A stretch of DNA of 64,000 nt from Porticoccaceae bacterium (GCA_029242085.1 JAQWUP010000065.1:62001-126000), one strand, 5' to 3'. Positions 9,845 to 19,256 are shown, numbered from the stretch's first letter. Made by a program: numbers and translations. The notes: generated by a model not told the origin, from the sequence alone.

Positions 9845-10411
9845 ATGCGACAGTTAACCCCAATTTTAGCGCTACTGTTTGTGCTGACCGGCTGTACCAC
9901 TGTGGTCAATTCAGTCACCGAGGGCCCGATTGAGACAGACCCCACAGATACCAGTGTCGGCACCAATATTAATGATCTCAAAATGGATACCTATATCGGC
10001 GTCAATATTAAAAAGGCCGATGAGCGGCTGAATAAGTCCCATGTCAATGTCAATGTCTTTAACTCGATCGTGCTGCTAACTGGCGAAGTGCCAAGTGCCG
10101 AGATGAAGGTTCTGGCAGGAGATGTCGCCCGAGACTTCAACGGTGTGCGTCAGGTTCATAATGAATTGCAGGTGCGTGGCAAAAGCTCCATGGTATCGCG
10201 CACTAATGACTCGCTGCTAACCGCCAAAATCAAAACCAAACTGGCTTTTGATAAGCAGATCAAGGCCTCAGATCTGCAGGTCGTTACCGAAGATAGTGTG
10301 ATTTATTTGATGGGCAAGGTACGACAGATAGATGGTGAAGCGGCGGCCAATATTGCGCGCTCAAGCAGTGGCGTAAGAAAGGTCGTTAAGGTCTTCGAAT
10401 ACGTCGACTAG
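9845..10411 (+). CDS. dolP: Dual BON-domain outer-membrane lipoprotein DolP (YraP)
   Basis: 188-residue lipoprotein with lipobox LTGC (Cys about residue 17) followed by two BON domains (about 45-115 and 120-188), each with the alternating pattern ending in GVRQVHNEL or GVRKVVKVFEY. In E. coli DolP binds anionic phospholipids, helps outer-membrane integrity and interacts with the BAM machinery. The ATG directly abuts the diaA stop and GGAGGAG lies just upstream, indicating cotranscription. It ends the rightward lpoA block. Confidence 0.9.
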   Translation: MRQLTPILALLFVLTGCTTVVNSVTEGPIETDPTDTSVGTNINDLKMDTYIGVNIKKADERLNKSHVNVNVFNSIVLLTGEVPSAEMKVLAGDVARDFNGVRQVHNELQVRGKSSMVSRTNDSLLTAKIKTKLAFDKQIKASDLQVVTEDSVIYLMGKVRQIDGEAAANIARSSSGVRKVVKVFEYVD

Positions 10412-10424
10412 AGACTCAGACAAC

Positions 10425-10454
10425 AGGCCCCTGACTACTGCTGTTCAGAGGCCT
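10425..10454. terminator. Hairpin between convergent dolP and thiolase genes
   Basis: AGGCCCCTGA pairs with TCAGAGGCCT (one mismatch) around a 10-nt loop. It sits between two convergent genes, where a bidirectional terminator is expected, but neither flank has a clear T tract, so intrinsic termination is uncertain. Confidence 0.35.
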
Positions 10455-10470
10455 AGATTGAGACGATAAT

Positions 10471-11649
10471 CTAAACCAGCTCAATCGCCATTGCGGTGGC
10501 TTCGCCGCCGCCAATGCACAGACTGGCAATACCCTTTTTGCCACCGCGCTGTTGCAACGCATGAATCAGCGTGACAATAATTCTCGATCCGCTGGCACCA
10601 ATCGGATGACCCAGTGCACAGGCACCGCCATTAATATTCAGCTTGTCGTGGTCAATTCCGAGCTCTTTCATGGCCGCCATAGCTACCACAGCAAAGGCCT
10701 CGTTCACTTCCCAAATATCAACATCAGCCACCGACCAACCAACCCGCGTCAATGTTTTATTGATGGCGCTGACAGGCGCAGTGGTAAACCATTCTGGCTC
10801 TTGAGATGACTGGTCATAACCATGGATCAAAGCGATAGGTTTTAAGCCCTGAGCCGCGGCTTCATCGGCCATCATCAGAGTTAATGCAGCTGCGCCATCG
10901 GATATTGAGCTGGCGTTGGCAGCGGTGACGGTACCGTCTTTTTGGAAGGCGGGACGCAACTGTGGAATTTTGTCAGGTCGAGCATTGCCCGGTTGCTCAT
11001 CAGTATCTACGACCGTTTCGCCCCGACGACTGGTGATGGTGACGGGGGCAATTTCGGCACTAAAGAGACCCTGCTCAATCGCGGCATTGGCGCGGCGCAG
11101 CGACTCGATGGCGTAGTCGTCCTGAAGCTCGCGACTAAAGTCGTATTTATTGGCACAGCTCTCAGCGAAATTGCCCATGGGGACACCCTGATAGGCGTCC
11201 TGTAAACCATCGTATTGAATATGATCCAACATCTCGGCACTGCCGAAACGATAGCCCTGACGTCCCTGAGGAATCAGATAAGGCGCCCTGCTCATGCTCT
11301 CCATACCGCCGGCAACAATCGCCTTTGACTGACCAGCGCGCAGTGCATTGCCAGCCATCATCACGGACATCATGGCCGAGCCACAGACTTTGTTGACGGT
11401 GGTACAGGCCGTTGCCTTGCTTACGCCCGCCGCCAGTGCCGCCTGCCTCGCTGGAGCCTGACCCAATCCTGCACTCAACACGCAGCCCATAATCACTTCA
11501 TCGAGTTGATCAGAATGTAATCCGGCGCGCTCCAAGGCGGCGCGAATGGCGACTGCACCAAGGTCAGGGGCAGGTACTGAGGACAAACTGCCCATCATGC
11601 CGCCCATAGGTGTGCGTGCTGCAGATAAAATAGCGATAGCTTGAGACAT
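10471..11649 (-). CDS. Acetyl-CoA C-acyltransferase (thiolase)
   Basis: Thiolase-family enzyme of 392 residues; condenses two acetyl-CoA or cleaves 3-ketoacyl-CoA. The three catalytic blocks are visible: Cys in NKVCGSAMMSV, His in ALGHPIGASGSR and Cys in SLCIGGGEATA. The ORF track starts at 11724, but ATG 11649 (MSQAIAILSAARTP) has GGAG 6 nt upstream and matches the family N-terminus. It stands alone without a hydroxyacyl-CoA dehydrogenase partner, so a biosynthetic AtoB/PhaA-type role and a degradative role cannot be separated. Confidence 0.9.
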   Translation of the reverse strand: MSQAIAILSAARTPMGGMMGSLSSVPAPDLGAVAIRAALERAGLHSDQLDEVIMGCVLSAGLGQAPARQAALAAGVSKATACTTVNKVCGSAMMSVMMAGNALRAGQSKAIVAGGMESMSRAPYLIPQGRQGYRFGSAEMLDHIQYDGLQDAYQGVPMGNFAESCANKYDFSRELQDDYAIESLRRANAAIEQGLFSAEIAPVTITSRRGETVVDTDEQPGNARPDKIPQLRPAFQKDGTVTAANASSISDGAAALTLMMADEAAAQGLKPIALIHGYDQSSQEPEWFTTAPVSAINKTLTRVGWSVADVDIWEVNEAFAVVAMAAMKELGIDHDKLNINGGACALGHPIGASGSRIIVTLIHALQQRGGKKGIASLCIGGGEATAMAIELV

Positions 11650-11683
11650 TGAGAACTCCATTCTGAATTTAAAGAAAAAGGAC

Positions 11684-12133
11684 TTACTTAACCACGCGCA
11701 ATGAGGGTTTTGACTTTCCTGCACCTATATCGGTGACAGGTTTTGACGCGGATTTATCAGATTTGGTTTTGACCACTTTGGGGCCATTGGGTGGTGCGGG
11801 GGGTGGTGTATCGTCATCAGTCTCTGGTTCAAACACCATACCCTGCCCATTTTCTTGGGTATAAATGCCCATTACCGCACCAATGGGTAGATAAATATCG
11901 ATAGGCATACCACTGAATCGAGTGGAGAGCTGAACAAACTCGTGATTCATATCGAAATTGGTGACTGCGCGAGGCGCAATATTGAGCACTATCTGCCCGT
12001 CGGTGACAAAGTCCTGGGGCACTTCAACACCGGGATAATGTGCATTGACAACAATGTAAGGCGTGCAGTCGTTATCTACTATCCAGTCAAAGAAAGCCCT
12101 TAACAGGTAGGAACGATTCGACCGCATCTTCAT
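11684..12133 (-). CDS. sspB: ClpXP adaptor SspB (stringent starvation protein B)
   Basis: Adaptor that binds the ssrA tag on stalled-ribosome products and hands them to ClpXP. The folded domain includes RSYLLRAFFDWIVDN near the N-terminus and VPQDFVTDGQIVLNIAPRAV; the tail is flexible and ends SKPSLRVVK, matching the ClpX-binding tail of E. coli SspB (LRVVK). ATG 12133 is two bases after the sspA stop; an earlier in-frame GTG at 12151 would overlap sspA. It forms the sspA-sspB operon. smpB, needed to add the tag, is at 48.2 kb. Confidence 0.9.
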   Translation of the reverse strand: MKMRSNRSYLLRAFFDWIVDNDCTPYIVVNAHYPGVEVPQDFVTDGQIVLNIAPRAVTNFDMNHEFVQLSTRFSGMPIDIYLPIGAVMGIYTQENGQGMVFEPETDDDTPPPAPPNGPKVVKTKSDKSASKPVTDIGAGKSKPSLRVVK

Positions 12134-12134
12134 A

Positions 12135-12755
12135 CTAGCCGCGAATCTCACGTTCGAGGTCGGTCAGACTCTCTTCAAAAGAGGGCCGCGCAAACAGGCG
12201 ATCCATATAGTCGAGTAGAGGCTTCACCTGACGGTTGCTGGGCAAGTCGATACCCAACTGAGGTAGGCGCCAGAGCATAGGCCCCAGGCAGCAATCGACC
12301 AGCGTGAACTCTTCGTTCATAAAGAAATCCATATCGGCAAAAATACTGGCTACACCGATTAATGACTCACGGAATTCTTTGCGTGCTGCCTCGGCTTTTT
12401 TGCTATCTGGGCTAGCCACGATCTGGTCGATCAAGGTACACCAGTCGCGCTCAATGCGGTAGATCCACAGACGGCTCTGCGCTCGAGCTACCGGATAAAC
12501 AGGCAACAGTGGTGGATGCGGAAAACGCTCATCCAGATACTCCATAACCACCTTAGACTCATACAGGGCTAGATCACGATCGACCAGAGTCGGCAGTGTA
12601 CCGTAGGGATTAGCCTCAAGGATTTCTTCAGTAACGGCGTTGGCTTCGATATCTTCGATATCAACAGTAACGCCTTTCTCCGCGAGTACAATGCGCACTC
12701 TATGGCTATACTGGCAAGTAGGATCAGAAAACAATGTCATCGATGATCGTCGCAC
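12135..12755 (-). CDS. sspA: Stringent starvation protein A (GST-fold RNA-polymerase-associated)
   Basis: 206-residue glutathione-S-transferase-fold protein; SspA binds RNA polymerase and sigma70 in E. coli and favours stationary-phase and acid-stress transcription. The N-terminal thioredoxin-like half shows [24 protein letters not shown], and [13 protein letters not shown] follows. The start is GTG 12755: GAGG lies 6 nt upstream, whereas the internal ATG at 12740 has no site. It is followed at once by sspB. A terminator of the pet operon lies upstream, so sspA has its own promoter. Confidence 0.9.
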   Translation of the reverse strand: MRRSSMTLFSDPTCQYSHRVRIVLAEKGVTVDIEDIEANAVTEEILEANPYGTLPTLVDRDLALYESKVVMEYLDERFPHPPLLPVYPVARAQSRLWIYRIERDWCTLIDQIVASPDSKKAEAARKEFRESLIGVASIFADMDFFMNEEFTLVDCCLGPMLWRLPQLGIDLPSNRQVKPLLDYMDRLFARPSFEESLTDLEREIRG

Positions 12756-12782
12756 AACAACCTCACATTTTTAAAAGTAAAT

Positions 12783-12805
12783 AAAAGGGCAGAATTACTC
12801 TGCCC
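12783..12805 (-). terminator. Rho-independent terminator after the cytochrome bc1 operon
   Basis: On the minus strand GGGCAGA-(5 nt)-TCTGCCC is a perfect 7-bp stem followed by TTTTATTT. It lies between petBC and sspA and separates the two transcription units. Confidence 0.75.
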
Positions 12806-12872
12806 ATAGCCGATAACCCGAAGGCCACCCTCTACCACAACAGACGTAAGCAGCCTGGGCGGACTGGAAAGT

Positions 12873-14909
12873 TTAGTGAATGCCTTTCCAGTACTCGCGG
12901 TTCAGTAACACTGTTGGTACTAACAATAGTAGCAGAAACAACAAAACCATCTTACCGATATGTTTGCGCTGCTCGGCCATTGGCTCAGCGATATAAGTCA
13001 AAAAGTTAACCAGGTCATAAACGGCAACCTCATATTTCTCTACCGACATGGTGCCAGTTTGATTGATTTCAAAACGACCACAGGGGTCATCGAGAATATC
13101 TGCACCAGTCATCAGGTCACGCTTGATACCGCCATTGGCGGCCAGCACTGGGCCGGGCGCGCATTCAGGCAAGCCCTGCAAGTCCAGCAGAGCATGGGGC
13201 ATACCCACATCTTTAAAGACACGATTGTTTACACCCAAGGGACGCGACGGATCGGCATAGAAGTTGGTCAGATAGGTATAGATCCACTCTGGTGAACGCG
13301 CTCTAGCCACTAATGTTAGATCTGGAGGCGTGGCACCAAACCAATCTTTAGCACCATCGGAGGGCATGGCAATATTCATCAACTCGCCGATTTTCTGGCC
13401 AGTAAAAATCATATTATCCATCATCATCTGGTTGGGAATACCGATATCGTTAGCAACGCGCTCCCAGCGCGAATACTTAAATGAGTGACAGCCCATGCAA
13501 AAGTTAACCGCTAACTTGGCGCCGTTTTGCAACGACGCATCATTAGACAGCTGCGCTTCAAAAGGCTCACAGTCGATACTGCCGCAGGATTTACCGCTTT
13601 CGGCACCTACAGCTTTGAGCGGCAGAACCACCAGTACAGCAACGACACATACTGCGCCTATGCTTCTCCAGAATCCGATACCGCCATCCATGGTGATGCG
13701 ATCTGGCTCAGGCTTAGTGGTTTCCATTCTGGTCCAGAAGTAGATACCGATAAAGTAGCCAAAGTACAGAACAGTACAGATCTGTGCCAGGAAGGTACGC
13801 TCTGGCGTCGGCGCTTTAACACCTAGATAACCGAGGATAATAAACACAGCGGGCAATACCAAGATTGCGATACGGCTGACGATACCCTTGTAGCGTATCG
13901 AGCGCACTGGGCTTCTATCCAACCAGGGCAGTACAAACAGAATGGCGATTGCCGCAGCCATAATAATAAAGCCACCGAGCTTATCTGGAACTGCTCTGAG
14001 CATTGAATAGTAAGGTGTGAAATACCAGACTGGGGCAATATGCTCAGGAGTCTTCAATGAATTAGCTATCTCAAAGTTAGCATGCTCTAGGAAGTAGCCA
14101 CCCATCTCAGGCATAAAGAACAGAATCGCACAGAACACAAACAGGAACACTACAATGGGCACCAGATCGTGAATCACAAAGTACGGGAAGAACGGAATAC
14201 CATCAATCGGGTTGCCGTCTTTGTCTTTGTGGTTCTTGATACTGACACCATCAGGGTTATTTGAGCCGACATCGTGCAAGGCAATAATATGCATAACCAC
14301 CAATGCAATCAGAATGATTGGCAGCGCCACAACATGAAGTGACATAAAGCGATTGAGGGTAATTCCTGAGATCAGGTAATCACCGCGAATCCACTGCACA
14401 ATATCTTCACCCACCACTGGGATCGCGCCAAACAGGCTGATAATTACCTGAGCGCCCCAGTAGGACATCTGTCCCCAAGGCAGTACGTAACCCAAGAAGG
14501 CTTCTGCCATCAGCGCTACATAGATAGTCATACCAAAGATCCATACCAACTCTCGCGGCGCCTTGTAAGAGCCATACATCAGGCCGCGGAACATATGCAT
14601 ATAGACGACGATAAAGAACGCAGACGCACCTGTACTGTGCGCGTAGCGAATTATCCAGCCGAGATCTACATCTCGCATAATGTACTCAACTGACGCAAAA
14701 GCCTGTTCAGCAGAGCCCTGATAGCTCATCAACAGCCAGATACCGGTAATCAGCTGAATAACCAGAACCACCATCGACAGGACGCCGAAGTAGTACCAGA
14801 AGTTAAAGTTTTTAGGCGCGTAGTACTCCGCCATATGCCGATTCCACTCGCGCTTGAGCGTTGGCATACGCGAGTCTAACCATGCGGCAAAACCAGTTTC
14901 ATTGCTCAT
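12873..14909 (-). CDS. petBC: Cytochrome b / cytochrome c1 fusion of the bc1 complex
   Basis: One 678-residue ORF carries both cytochrome subunits of ubiquinol:cytochrome c oxidoreductase. Residues 1-405 are cytochrome b: haem ligands His91/His192 and His105/His207 and the quinol-site motif PVWY (PEWY in mitochondria). Residues 413-436 are a hydrophobic, signal-like segment ending AVGA. Residues 437-678 are cytochrome c1 with haem site CMGCH (471-475), a likely axial Met near 570 (GMPHALL) and a C-terminal anchor. Most gammaproteobacteria have separate genes; the fusion resembles Bradyrhizobium fbcH, which is cleaved after synthesis. The ATG shares one base with the petA stop (TAATG), implying translational coupling. 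Confidence 0.93.
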   Translation of the reverse strand: MSNETGFAAWLDSRMPTLKREWNRHMAEYYAPKNFNFWYYFGVLSMVVLVIQLITGIWLLMSYQGSAEQAFASVEYIMRDVDLGWIIRYAHSTGASAFFIVVYMHMFRGLMYGSYKAPRELVWIFGMTIYVALMAEAFLGYVLPWGQMSYWGAQVIISLFGAIPVVGEDIVQWIRGDYLISGITLNRFMSLHVVALPIILIALVVMHIIALHDVGSNNPDGVSIKNHKDKDGNPIDGIPFFPYFVIHDLVPIVVFLFVFCAILFFMPEMGGYFLEHANFEIANSLKTPEHIAPVWYFTPYYSMLRAVPDKLGGFIIMAAAIAILFVLPWLDRSPVRSIRYKGIVSRIAILVLPAVFIILGYLGVKAPTPERTFLAQICTVLYFGYFIGIYFWTRMETTKPEPDRITMDGGIGFWRSIGAVCVVAVLVVLPLKAVGAESGKSCGSIDCEPFEAQLSNDASLQNGAKLAVNFCMGCHSFKYSRWERVANDIGIPNQMMMDNMIFTGQKIGELMNIAMPSDGAKDWFGATPPDLTLVARARSPEWIYTYLTNFYADPSRPLGVNNRVFKDVGMPHALLDLQGLPECAPGPVLAANGGIKRDLMTGADILDDPCGRFEINQTGTMSVEKYEVAVYDLVNFLTYIAEPMAEQRKHIGKMVLLFLLLLLVPTVLLNREYWKGIH

Positions 14910-15514
14910 TACGCAACCTCCGAATCTATACCAATAATCAAAACATCATCCGACTCATACACATGGGGCGGAATTTCGAGGTTAGTCGGTGCAGGAACAC
15001 CGGCATATACACGACCGGACAGATCAAACTTGGAACCGTGGCAGGGACAGAAAAATCCTCCCAACCAGGCATCGCCACCCAGATCTACCGCACCGACATC
15101 GGGGCGATACATAGGGGCACAACCCAGATGGGTACAGAGTCCGACCAGAACCAGAAACTCTTCCTTACCAGTCAGAGTACGGGCACTACCAGCGACATAG
15201 TCTGGTTGAGCAGCACTTTCAGAGGCGGGATCTTTGAGGATACCCTCGCTAAATGTATCGATGGTAGCCAGAGCCGCGGCATCGCGACGTACGATGTAAA
15301 CTGGCTTACCGCGCCACTCAACAACAAGACGACCACCGACTTCCAGCTTGGAAATATTTACTTTTACTGGGGCACCAGCAGCTTTCGCTTTTGCGCTGGG
15401 CTGCCAAGATGAAACAAAAGGTATCGCCGCACCTACTACGCCAGCACCACCAACTACAGAGGTAGCACCAAGCAAAAATTTGCGGCGACTATGGTTGACA
15501 CCGTCACTAGTCAT
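14909..15514 (-). CDS. petA: Ubiquinol-cytochrome c reductase Rieske iron-sulfur subunit
   Basis: 201-residue Rieske protein. The [2Fe-2S] ligand boxes are CTHLGC and CPCHGSKFD. The N-terminus SRRKFLLGATSVVGGAGVVGAA is a Tat-type signal that stays as a membrane anchor. It is the first gene of the petA-petBC operon and its TAA overlaps the petBC ATG by one base. It moves electrons from quinol to cytochrome c1 in the inner membrane. The 205-nt gap to rpsI contains the rpsI terminator and presumably the pet promoter, which I could not pin down. Confidence 0.95.
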   Translation of the reverse strand: MTSDGVNHSRRKFLLGATSVVGGAGVVGAAIPFVSSWQPSAKAKAAGAPVKVNISKLEVGGRLVVEWRGKPVYIVRRDAAALATIDTFSEGILKDPASESAAQPDYVAGSARTLTGKEEFLVLVGLCTHLGCAPMYRPDVGAVDLGGDAWLGGFFCPCHGSKFDLSGRVYAGVPAPTNLEIPPHVYESDDVLIIGIDSEVA

Positions 15515-15671
15515 GACGTTCTCCCTAAAACTTCAAAAATGGAATTCAAAACACACGGACTCGCGCGTCAATGAAAAAAAGCGGTGAATTTTAACGGAAA
15601 GCCGTTTTTTACGCAATAGTGGCATTGGCCTGAAATAGGTTAACTCACTGATTTTAATGCTAAAAAAAAGA

Positions 15672-15700
15672 CAAAAAAAAGCCCGACCAATGAGTCGGGC
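15672..15700 (-). terminator. Rho-independent terminator of rplM-rpsI
   Basis: On the minus strand GCCCGAC-(6 nt)-GTCGGGC is followed by an eight-T run and, after GTC, more T's. It lies 20 nt beyond the rpsI stop and is a strong intrinsic terminator. Confidence 0.88.
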
Positions 15701-15719
15701 TGTTCTTTTGAGGCTGAGA

Positions 15720-16112
15720 TTAACGCTTTGAGAACTGAGGACGCTTACGCGCCTTGTGCAGACCTACTTTCTTACGCTCAACCTGACGTGCATCACGAGT
15801 CAAAAAGCCTGCTTTGCGCAGTGATGGACGTAGATTTTCGTCGTAGCTAACTAGCGCGCGGGCGATGCCGTGGCGAATTGCTCCGGCCTGACCAAAGTTA
15901 CCACCGCCAGCGACAGTTATATTGAGATCGAACTTCTCAACCATATCGACAATCTCGAAAGGCTGACGAACAATCATTCGCGCTACTTCTCTACCGAAGT
16001 AAACTTCAATAGCACGGTTGTTAATGGTGATGTTGCCGTTTCCAGATTTCATGAAAACGCGGGCTGCTGATGTCTTTCGACGTCCAGTGCCATAAAATTG
16101 AGTATCTGCCAT
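15720..16112 (-). CDS. rpsI: 30S ribosomal protein S9
   Basis: 130-residue S9, which contacts the 16S rRNA head and the P-site tRNA through its C-terminal tail. The family N-terminus [16 protein letters not shown] and the conserved end [11 protein letters not shown], reaching the P site, are both present. It follows rplM by 12 nt in the universal rplM-rpsI operon and ends before a strong terminator. Confidence 0.97.
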   Translation of the reverse strand: MADTQFYGTGRRKTSAARVFMKSGNGNITINNRAIEVYFGREVARMIVRQPFEIVDMVEKFDLNITVAGGGNFGQAGAIRHGIARALVSYDENLRPSLRKAGFLTRDARQVERKKVGLHKARKRPQFSKR

Positions 16113-16124
16113 GGTCCCTTTCCC

Positions 16125-16553
16125 TTACAGTTCGAGTGTCTGAGGCTGCTGCGCAGCATGGGGATGTTCCATACCAGCATAAACCTTGAGCTTTCTAAAC
16201 ATTTCCCGGCCGAGAGGTCCGCGCGGCAACATTCCTTTGACCGCTGACTGGATAACACGCTCAGGCGCTTTATCAATCAACTTCTCAAAGGAGATATCTT
16301 TAATGCCACCTGGGTAACCGGTGTGGGAGTAATAAATCTTGCCTTTGGCTTTGTTGCCTGTCACACCGACCTTCTCGGCGTTAACCACGACAACGTAGTC
16401 ACCTGTATCGACATGTGGAGTATATTCTGGCTTGTGCTTGCCACGTAAACGTGTCGCAATCTCAACGGCCAGACGACCCAGGGTTTTGCCCTCGGCGTCT
16501 ACGATATACCAGTCGCGTTGTACTGATTCTGCTTTAGCGCTAAATGTTTTCAT
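16125..16553 (-). CDS. rplM: 50S ribosomal protein L13
   Basis: 142-residue L13, an early-assembling 50S protein. It begins [20 protein letters not shown] and contains [27 protein letters not shown] and [18 protein letters not shown]. The tracked ORF starts at 16583; ATG 16553 matches the family start and has AGGA 4 nt upstream. It heads the L13-S9 operon. zapE lies upstream on the same strand, 99 nt away. Confidence 0.97.
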   Translation of the reverse strand: MKTFSAKAESVQRDWYIVDAEGKTLGRLAVEIATRLRGKHKPEYTPHVDTGDYVVVVNAEKVGVTGNKAKGKIYYSHTGYPGGIKDISFEKLIDKAPERVIQSAVKGMLPRGPLGREMFRKLKVYAGMEHPHAAQQPQTLEL

Positions 16554-16652
16554 CTTATCCTGCCTGGCTTTGGGGGATCCCAAAAAAGGGTGCGAATTGT
16601 AATGACCACTGGGACGTTGTGCAAGGCCTGTGTGCAGTAAAGTTTAACTTTT

Positions 16653-17762
16653 TTATGGTCGGTGGGGCCGCGCCAGATATTCATGGCTCTGCATCTCCAA
16701 AAGCCGACTCTGGGTACGCTGAAACTCAAAGCCCAATCGACCACCAGAATACAGTGTATCTAGGGGTTCCGCGGCAGAAATGGCCAACTTTACATTGCGG
16801 TCATAGAATTCATCGACCAGATTGATAAAGCGCCGCGCCGCGTCGTCATTGATACCACCTAGCAGCGGGATATTGCTTATCATCACCGCGTGAAACTCAC
16901 AGGCAATATCGATATAGTCATTTTGACTGCGAGGACCTTCGCAGATTGATGTGAATTCAAACCACACTATGTCTTCGGCCAACTTTATAACCGGGATCGG
17001 GCGGCCCTCCACTTCCAGATCAACAGCCTCTTTGATTTCACCCTCTACTGGCACCAGTCGGTCAAAGGTATCGCTAACAGCCTGCTGTGCCGCCTGATCG
17101 AGGGGGGAATGGTATAACTCAGCTTGCTCTAGCGCACGCAGGCGATGATCCACGCCACCATCGACATTCAATACGCGGCAGCGCGCATTGAGCAGGGCTA
17201 TGGCCGGTAAAAAACGCTGGCGCTGGAGACCATTGTGGTAGAGATCATTAGGAATAATATTCGAGGTAGCAACCAGACAGACATCGCGGGCAAATAGCTC
17301 TTCCAACAGCATACCCAGAATCATGGCATCGGTAATATCACTGACAAAAAACTCATCGAAACAAATAATGCAGGTTTCACCCGCTATCTTGTCTGCCACC
17401 AGACGCAGCGGGTCAGCCTGACCCTTGAGCTGCTTTAAATCCTGATGCACCCGGCGCATAAAACGATGGAAGTGAACTCGCATCTTGCGCTCAAACGGCA
17501 GACTTTCATAAAAGTTATCCATCAGATAGGTTTTGCCGCGACCCACCCCACCCCAGAAATACAGCCCTTGCTCTGGCTTTAACTCAGATTTGGCAAATTT
17601 TTGTAGCAGCCCCCCCAGCAGGCCCGCCGAGGGCTGGCTGTGCTTCGCCACCAAACGCTGATAGAGATCTTCCAGCGCGTCCACAGCTGCGGCCTGCGCG
17701 GGATCTGCAACAAAGCCTTCGCGGGATAAATCTCTGAGGTAGCGCTGCTTGGGGGTGGGCAT
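16653..17762 (-). CDS. zapE: AFG1-like ATPase ZapE
   Basis: 369-residue P-loop ATPase; in E. coli ZapE associates with the Z ring and is needed for division under stress. Walker A is GGVGRGKTYLMD (about residue 75), Walker B is IICFDEFFVSD, and LVATSNIIPNDLYHNGLQR is a family signature. It is divergent from zapG, as in E. coli, across a 179-nt gap that should hold both promoters. The start ATG 17762 has only a weak upstream site. Confidence 0.92.
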   Translation of the reverse strand: MPTPKQRYLRDLSREGFVADPAQAAAVDALEDLYQRLVAKHSQPSAGLLGGLLQKFAKSELKPEQGLYFWGGVGRGKTYLMDNFYESLPFERKMRVHFHRFMRRVHQDLKQLKGQADPLRLVADKIAGETCIICFDEFFVSDITDAMILGMLLEELFARDVCLVATSNIIPNDLYHNGLQRQRFLPAIALLNARCRVLNVDGGVDHRLRALEQAELYHSPLDQAAQQAVSDTFDRLVPVEGEIKEAVDLEVEGRPIPVIKLAEDIVWFEFTSICEGPRSQNDYIDIACEFHAVMISNIPLLGGINDDAARRFINLVDEFYDRNVKLAISAAEPLDTLYSGGRLGFEFQRTQSRLLEMQSHEYLARPHRP

Positions 17763-17941
17763 TAGACACTAATTGGTTGCGGATAAAGGCGAACTTTAAC
17801 CAGCAAATTAATTGGTTACAACCAAAACTCTCGGGCGCCAACAGATAAAATCTAAGTTACAATGAGAAGGAGGCTTAAATGGAAAATGGCAATTGACCGC
17901 CGCTTCTATTTGCAGAGAATTAATCTAGAGGGGAAATAATC

Positions 17942-18466
17942 TTGGCAACACTGACCGTGGTACTTATAGCAGCTGCATTCTTTTTGATCGGCGCCGGTAT
18001 CGGACATCTCTATTCGCGCAAAACACAGGGCACTAACAAGTCCGTGCGCGATCTGGAGAAGCAACTTGAGCTGAGTGAGAAAAATCTCCGTCGCTACCAA
18101 CAGGAAGTGACCGAACACTTTGTCACCGTTTCGCACCTGACCACTAATATGGCCCAGAGCTATCGCCAGATTCATGAGCATTTAGCCACCAGCGCTATTC
18201 GTCTAGCCAGTCCTGAGATCGGTCGGCAGCTGCTTAAAGCCGGTGGTTCTGACCTTTCACTGCTCGATGCTGACGGCAATCCGCTGATCAATGCTGAGGA
18301 TATTCAACCACCGAGAGACTACGCCCCCAAAGTGCCCGGCGGTATTTTGAGTGAGGAGTACGGTCTCGATGACAATGATCTCAGCAAGGACCACCCAGAC
18401 GCAGCCAATGGCCAAAATGAGTCAGAGGATGACGAGAATAGCGATCCAACACTTAATGTCAGCTAA
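17942..18466 (+). CDS. zapG: Membrane-anchored coiled-coil division/envelope protein ZapG (YhcB, DUF1043)
   Basis: 174-residue protein with one N-terminal membrane segment (LTVVLIAAAFFLIGAGIGHLY), a coiled-coil (about residues 35-65) and the conserved block HFVTVSHLTTNMAQSYRQIHEHLA; the acidic tail is probably disordered. In E. coli YhcB/ZapG links cell division and envelope synthesis. The start is TTG 17942: GAGGGG lies about 9 nt upstream and no in-frame ATG is available nearby. Its position opposite zapE matches E. coli. Confidence 0.87.
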   Translation: MATLTVVLIAAAFFLIGAGIGHLYSRKTQGTNKSVRDLEKQLELSEKNLRRYQQEVTEHFVTVSHLTTNMAQSYRQIHEHLATSAIRLASPEIGRQLLKAGGSDLSLLDADGNPLINAEDIQPPRDYAPKVPGGILSEEYGLDDNDLSKDHPDAANGQNESEDDENSDPTLNVS

Positions 18467-18503
18467 CGTCAGATAATACATATAGCGAACAGGGAGGTTT
18501 GCT

Positions 18504-19250
18504 ATCAATTCAGTCTCAGCCCATCTAAGTCGCCTTACCAACCTACTATTACCCAGCGCTTGCACAGCCTGCAAAGGCCATTTGGAGCCTGAAAATCAAT
18601 GCCTGTGCAATGATTGCATCAATGCTCTGCCCTGGCTTACAGACCAGTGCCAGCGATGTGCCCTACCCCTGCCCAGACAATGCAATGAGCGCAATATCAT
18701 CTGTCCCGAATGCCAGAAGAGCACACCACCTTTTCAACGCTGCGTGGCGGCCTTCCACTATCAGGATCCAATTAACAATCTGATTGCCGCGATTAAAACT
18801 AACCCTCATGCTGCAGAACTGCCGCAACTATCGGGGCTGCTCGCAACCACTATTACAGATCGCTACCAAGCCACTGATCTGCCCCAGATTGTGATCCCAT
18901 TGCCACTACATTGGCGCAAATTAACTCGCCGAGGATTTAACCAGAGCTACAGTATTGCCAGAGTGCTGTGCCAGAAATTGCCGGGCACTGAGCTTCGCAG
19001 TGATATTTGCTATCGTCGCACCTACTCAGCCCCACAACACCTGCAGGGCAAGCCTCAGCGTCTGAGTTTTATGCGCAATGCGTTTGCCGTGCACAAACCA
19101 ATCGATGGCCGATCAGTCGCTATCGTTGACGATGTGGTCACGACCAAAGCCACGGCAATTGCAGCGGCCTCCAGCCTGATAAAGGCGGGCGCTGGGAGCG
19201 TTGATATATGGTGTATTGCAAGAACAGGCTGGCATATTACTGCGACCTGA
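18504..19250 (+). CDS. comF: ComF-family phosphoribosyltransferase-like protein with atypical start
   Basis: ComF/GntX family: an N-terminal zinc ribbon plus a phosphoribosyltransferase fold (VIPLPLHWRKLTRRGFNQSY, PRPP loop SVAIVDDVVTTKATA), linked to DNA uptake and use. The ORF track starts at TTG 18582, but this would delete the first zinc pair. Reading back in frame gives LLLPSACTACKGHLEPE, which restores CxxC. The frame is closed by TAG at 18483 and has no ATG, GTG or TTG before 18582; AGGGAGG (18491-18497) is correctly spaced for ATC 18504. So the start is either a rare ATC or the base is in error. It is followed 6 nt later by cysE. Confidence 0.75.
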   Translation: MNSVSAHLSRLTNLLLPSACTACKGHLEPENQCLCNDCINALPWLTDQCQRCALPLPRQCNERNIICPECQKSTPPFQRCVAAFHYQDPINNLIAAIKTNPHAAELPQLSGLLATTITDRYQATDLPQIVIPLPLHWRKLTRRGFNQSYSIARVLCQKLPGTELRSDICYRRTYSAPQHLQGKPQRLSFMRNAFAVHKPIDGRSVAIVDDVVTTKATAIAAASSLIKAGAGSVDIWCIARTGWHITAT

Positions 19251-19256
19251 CTCAGA

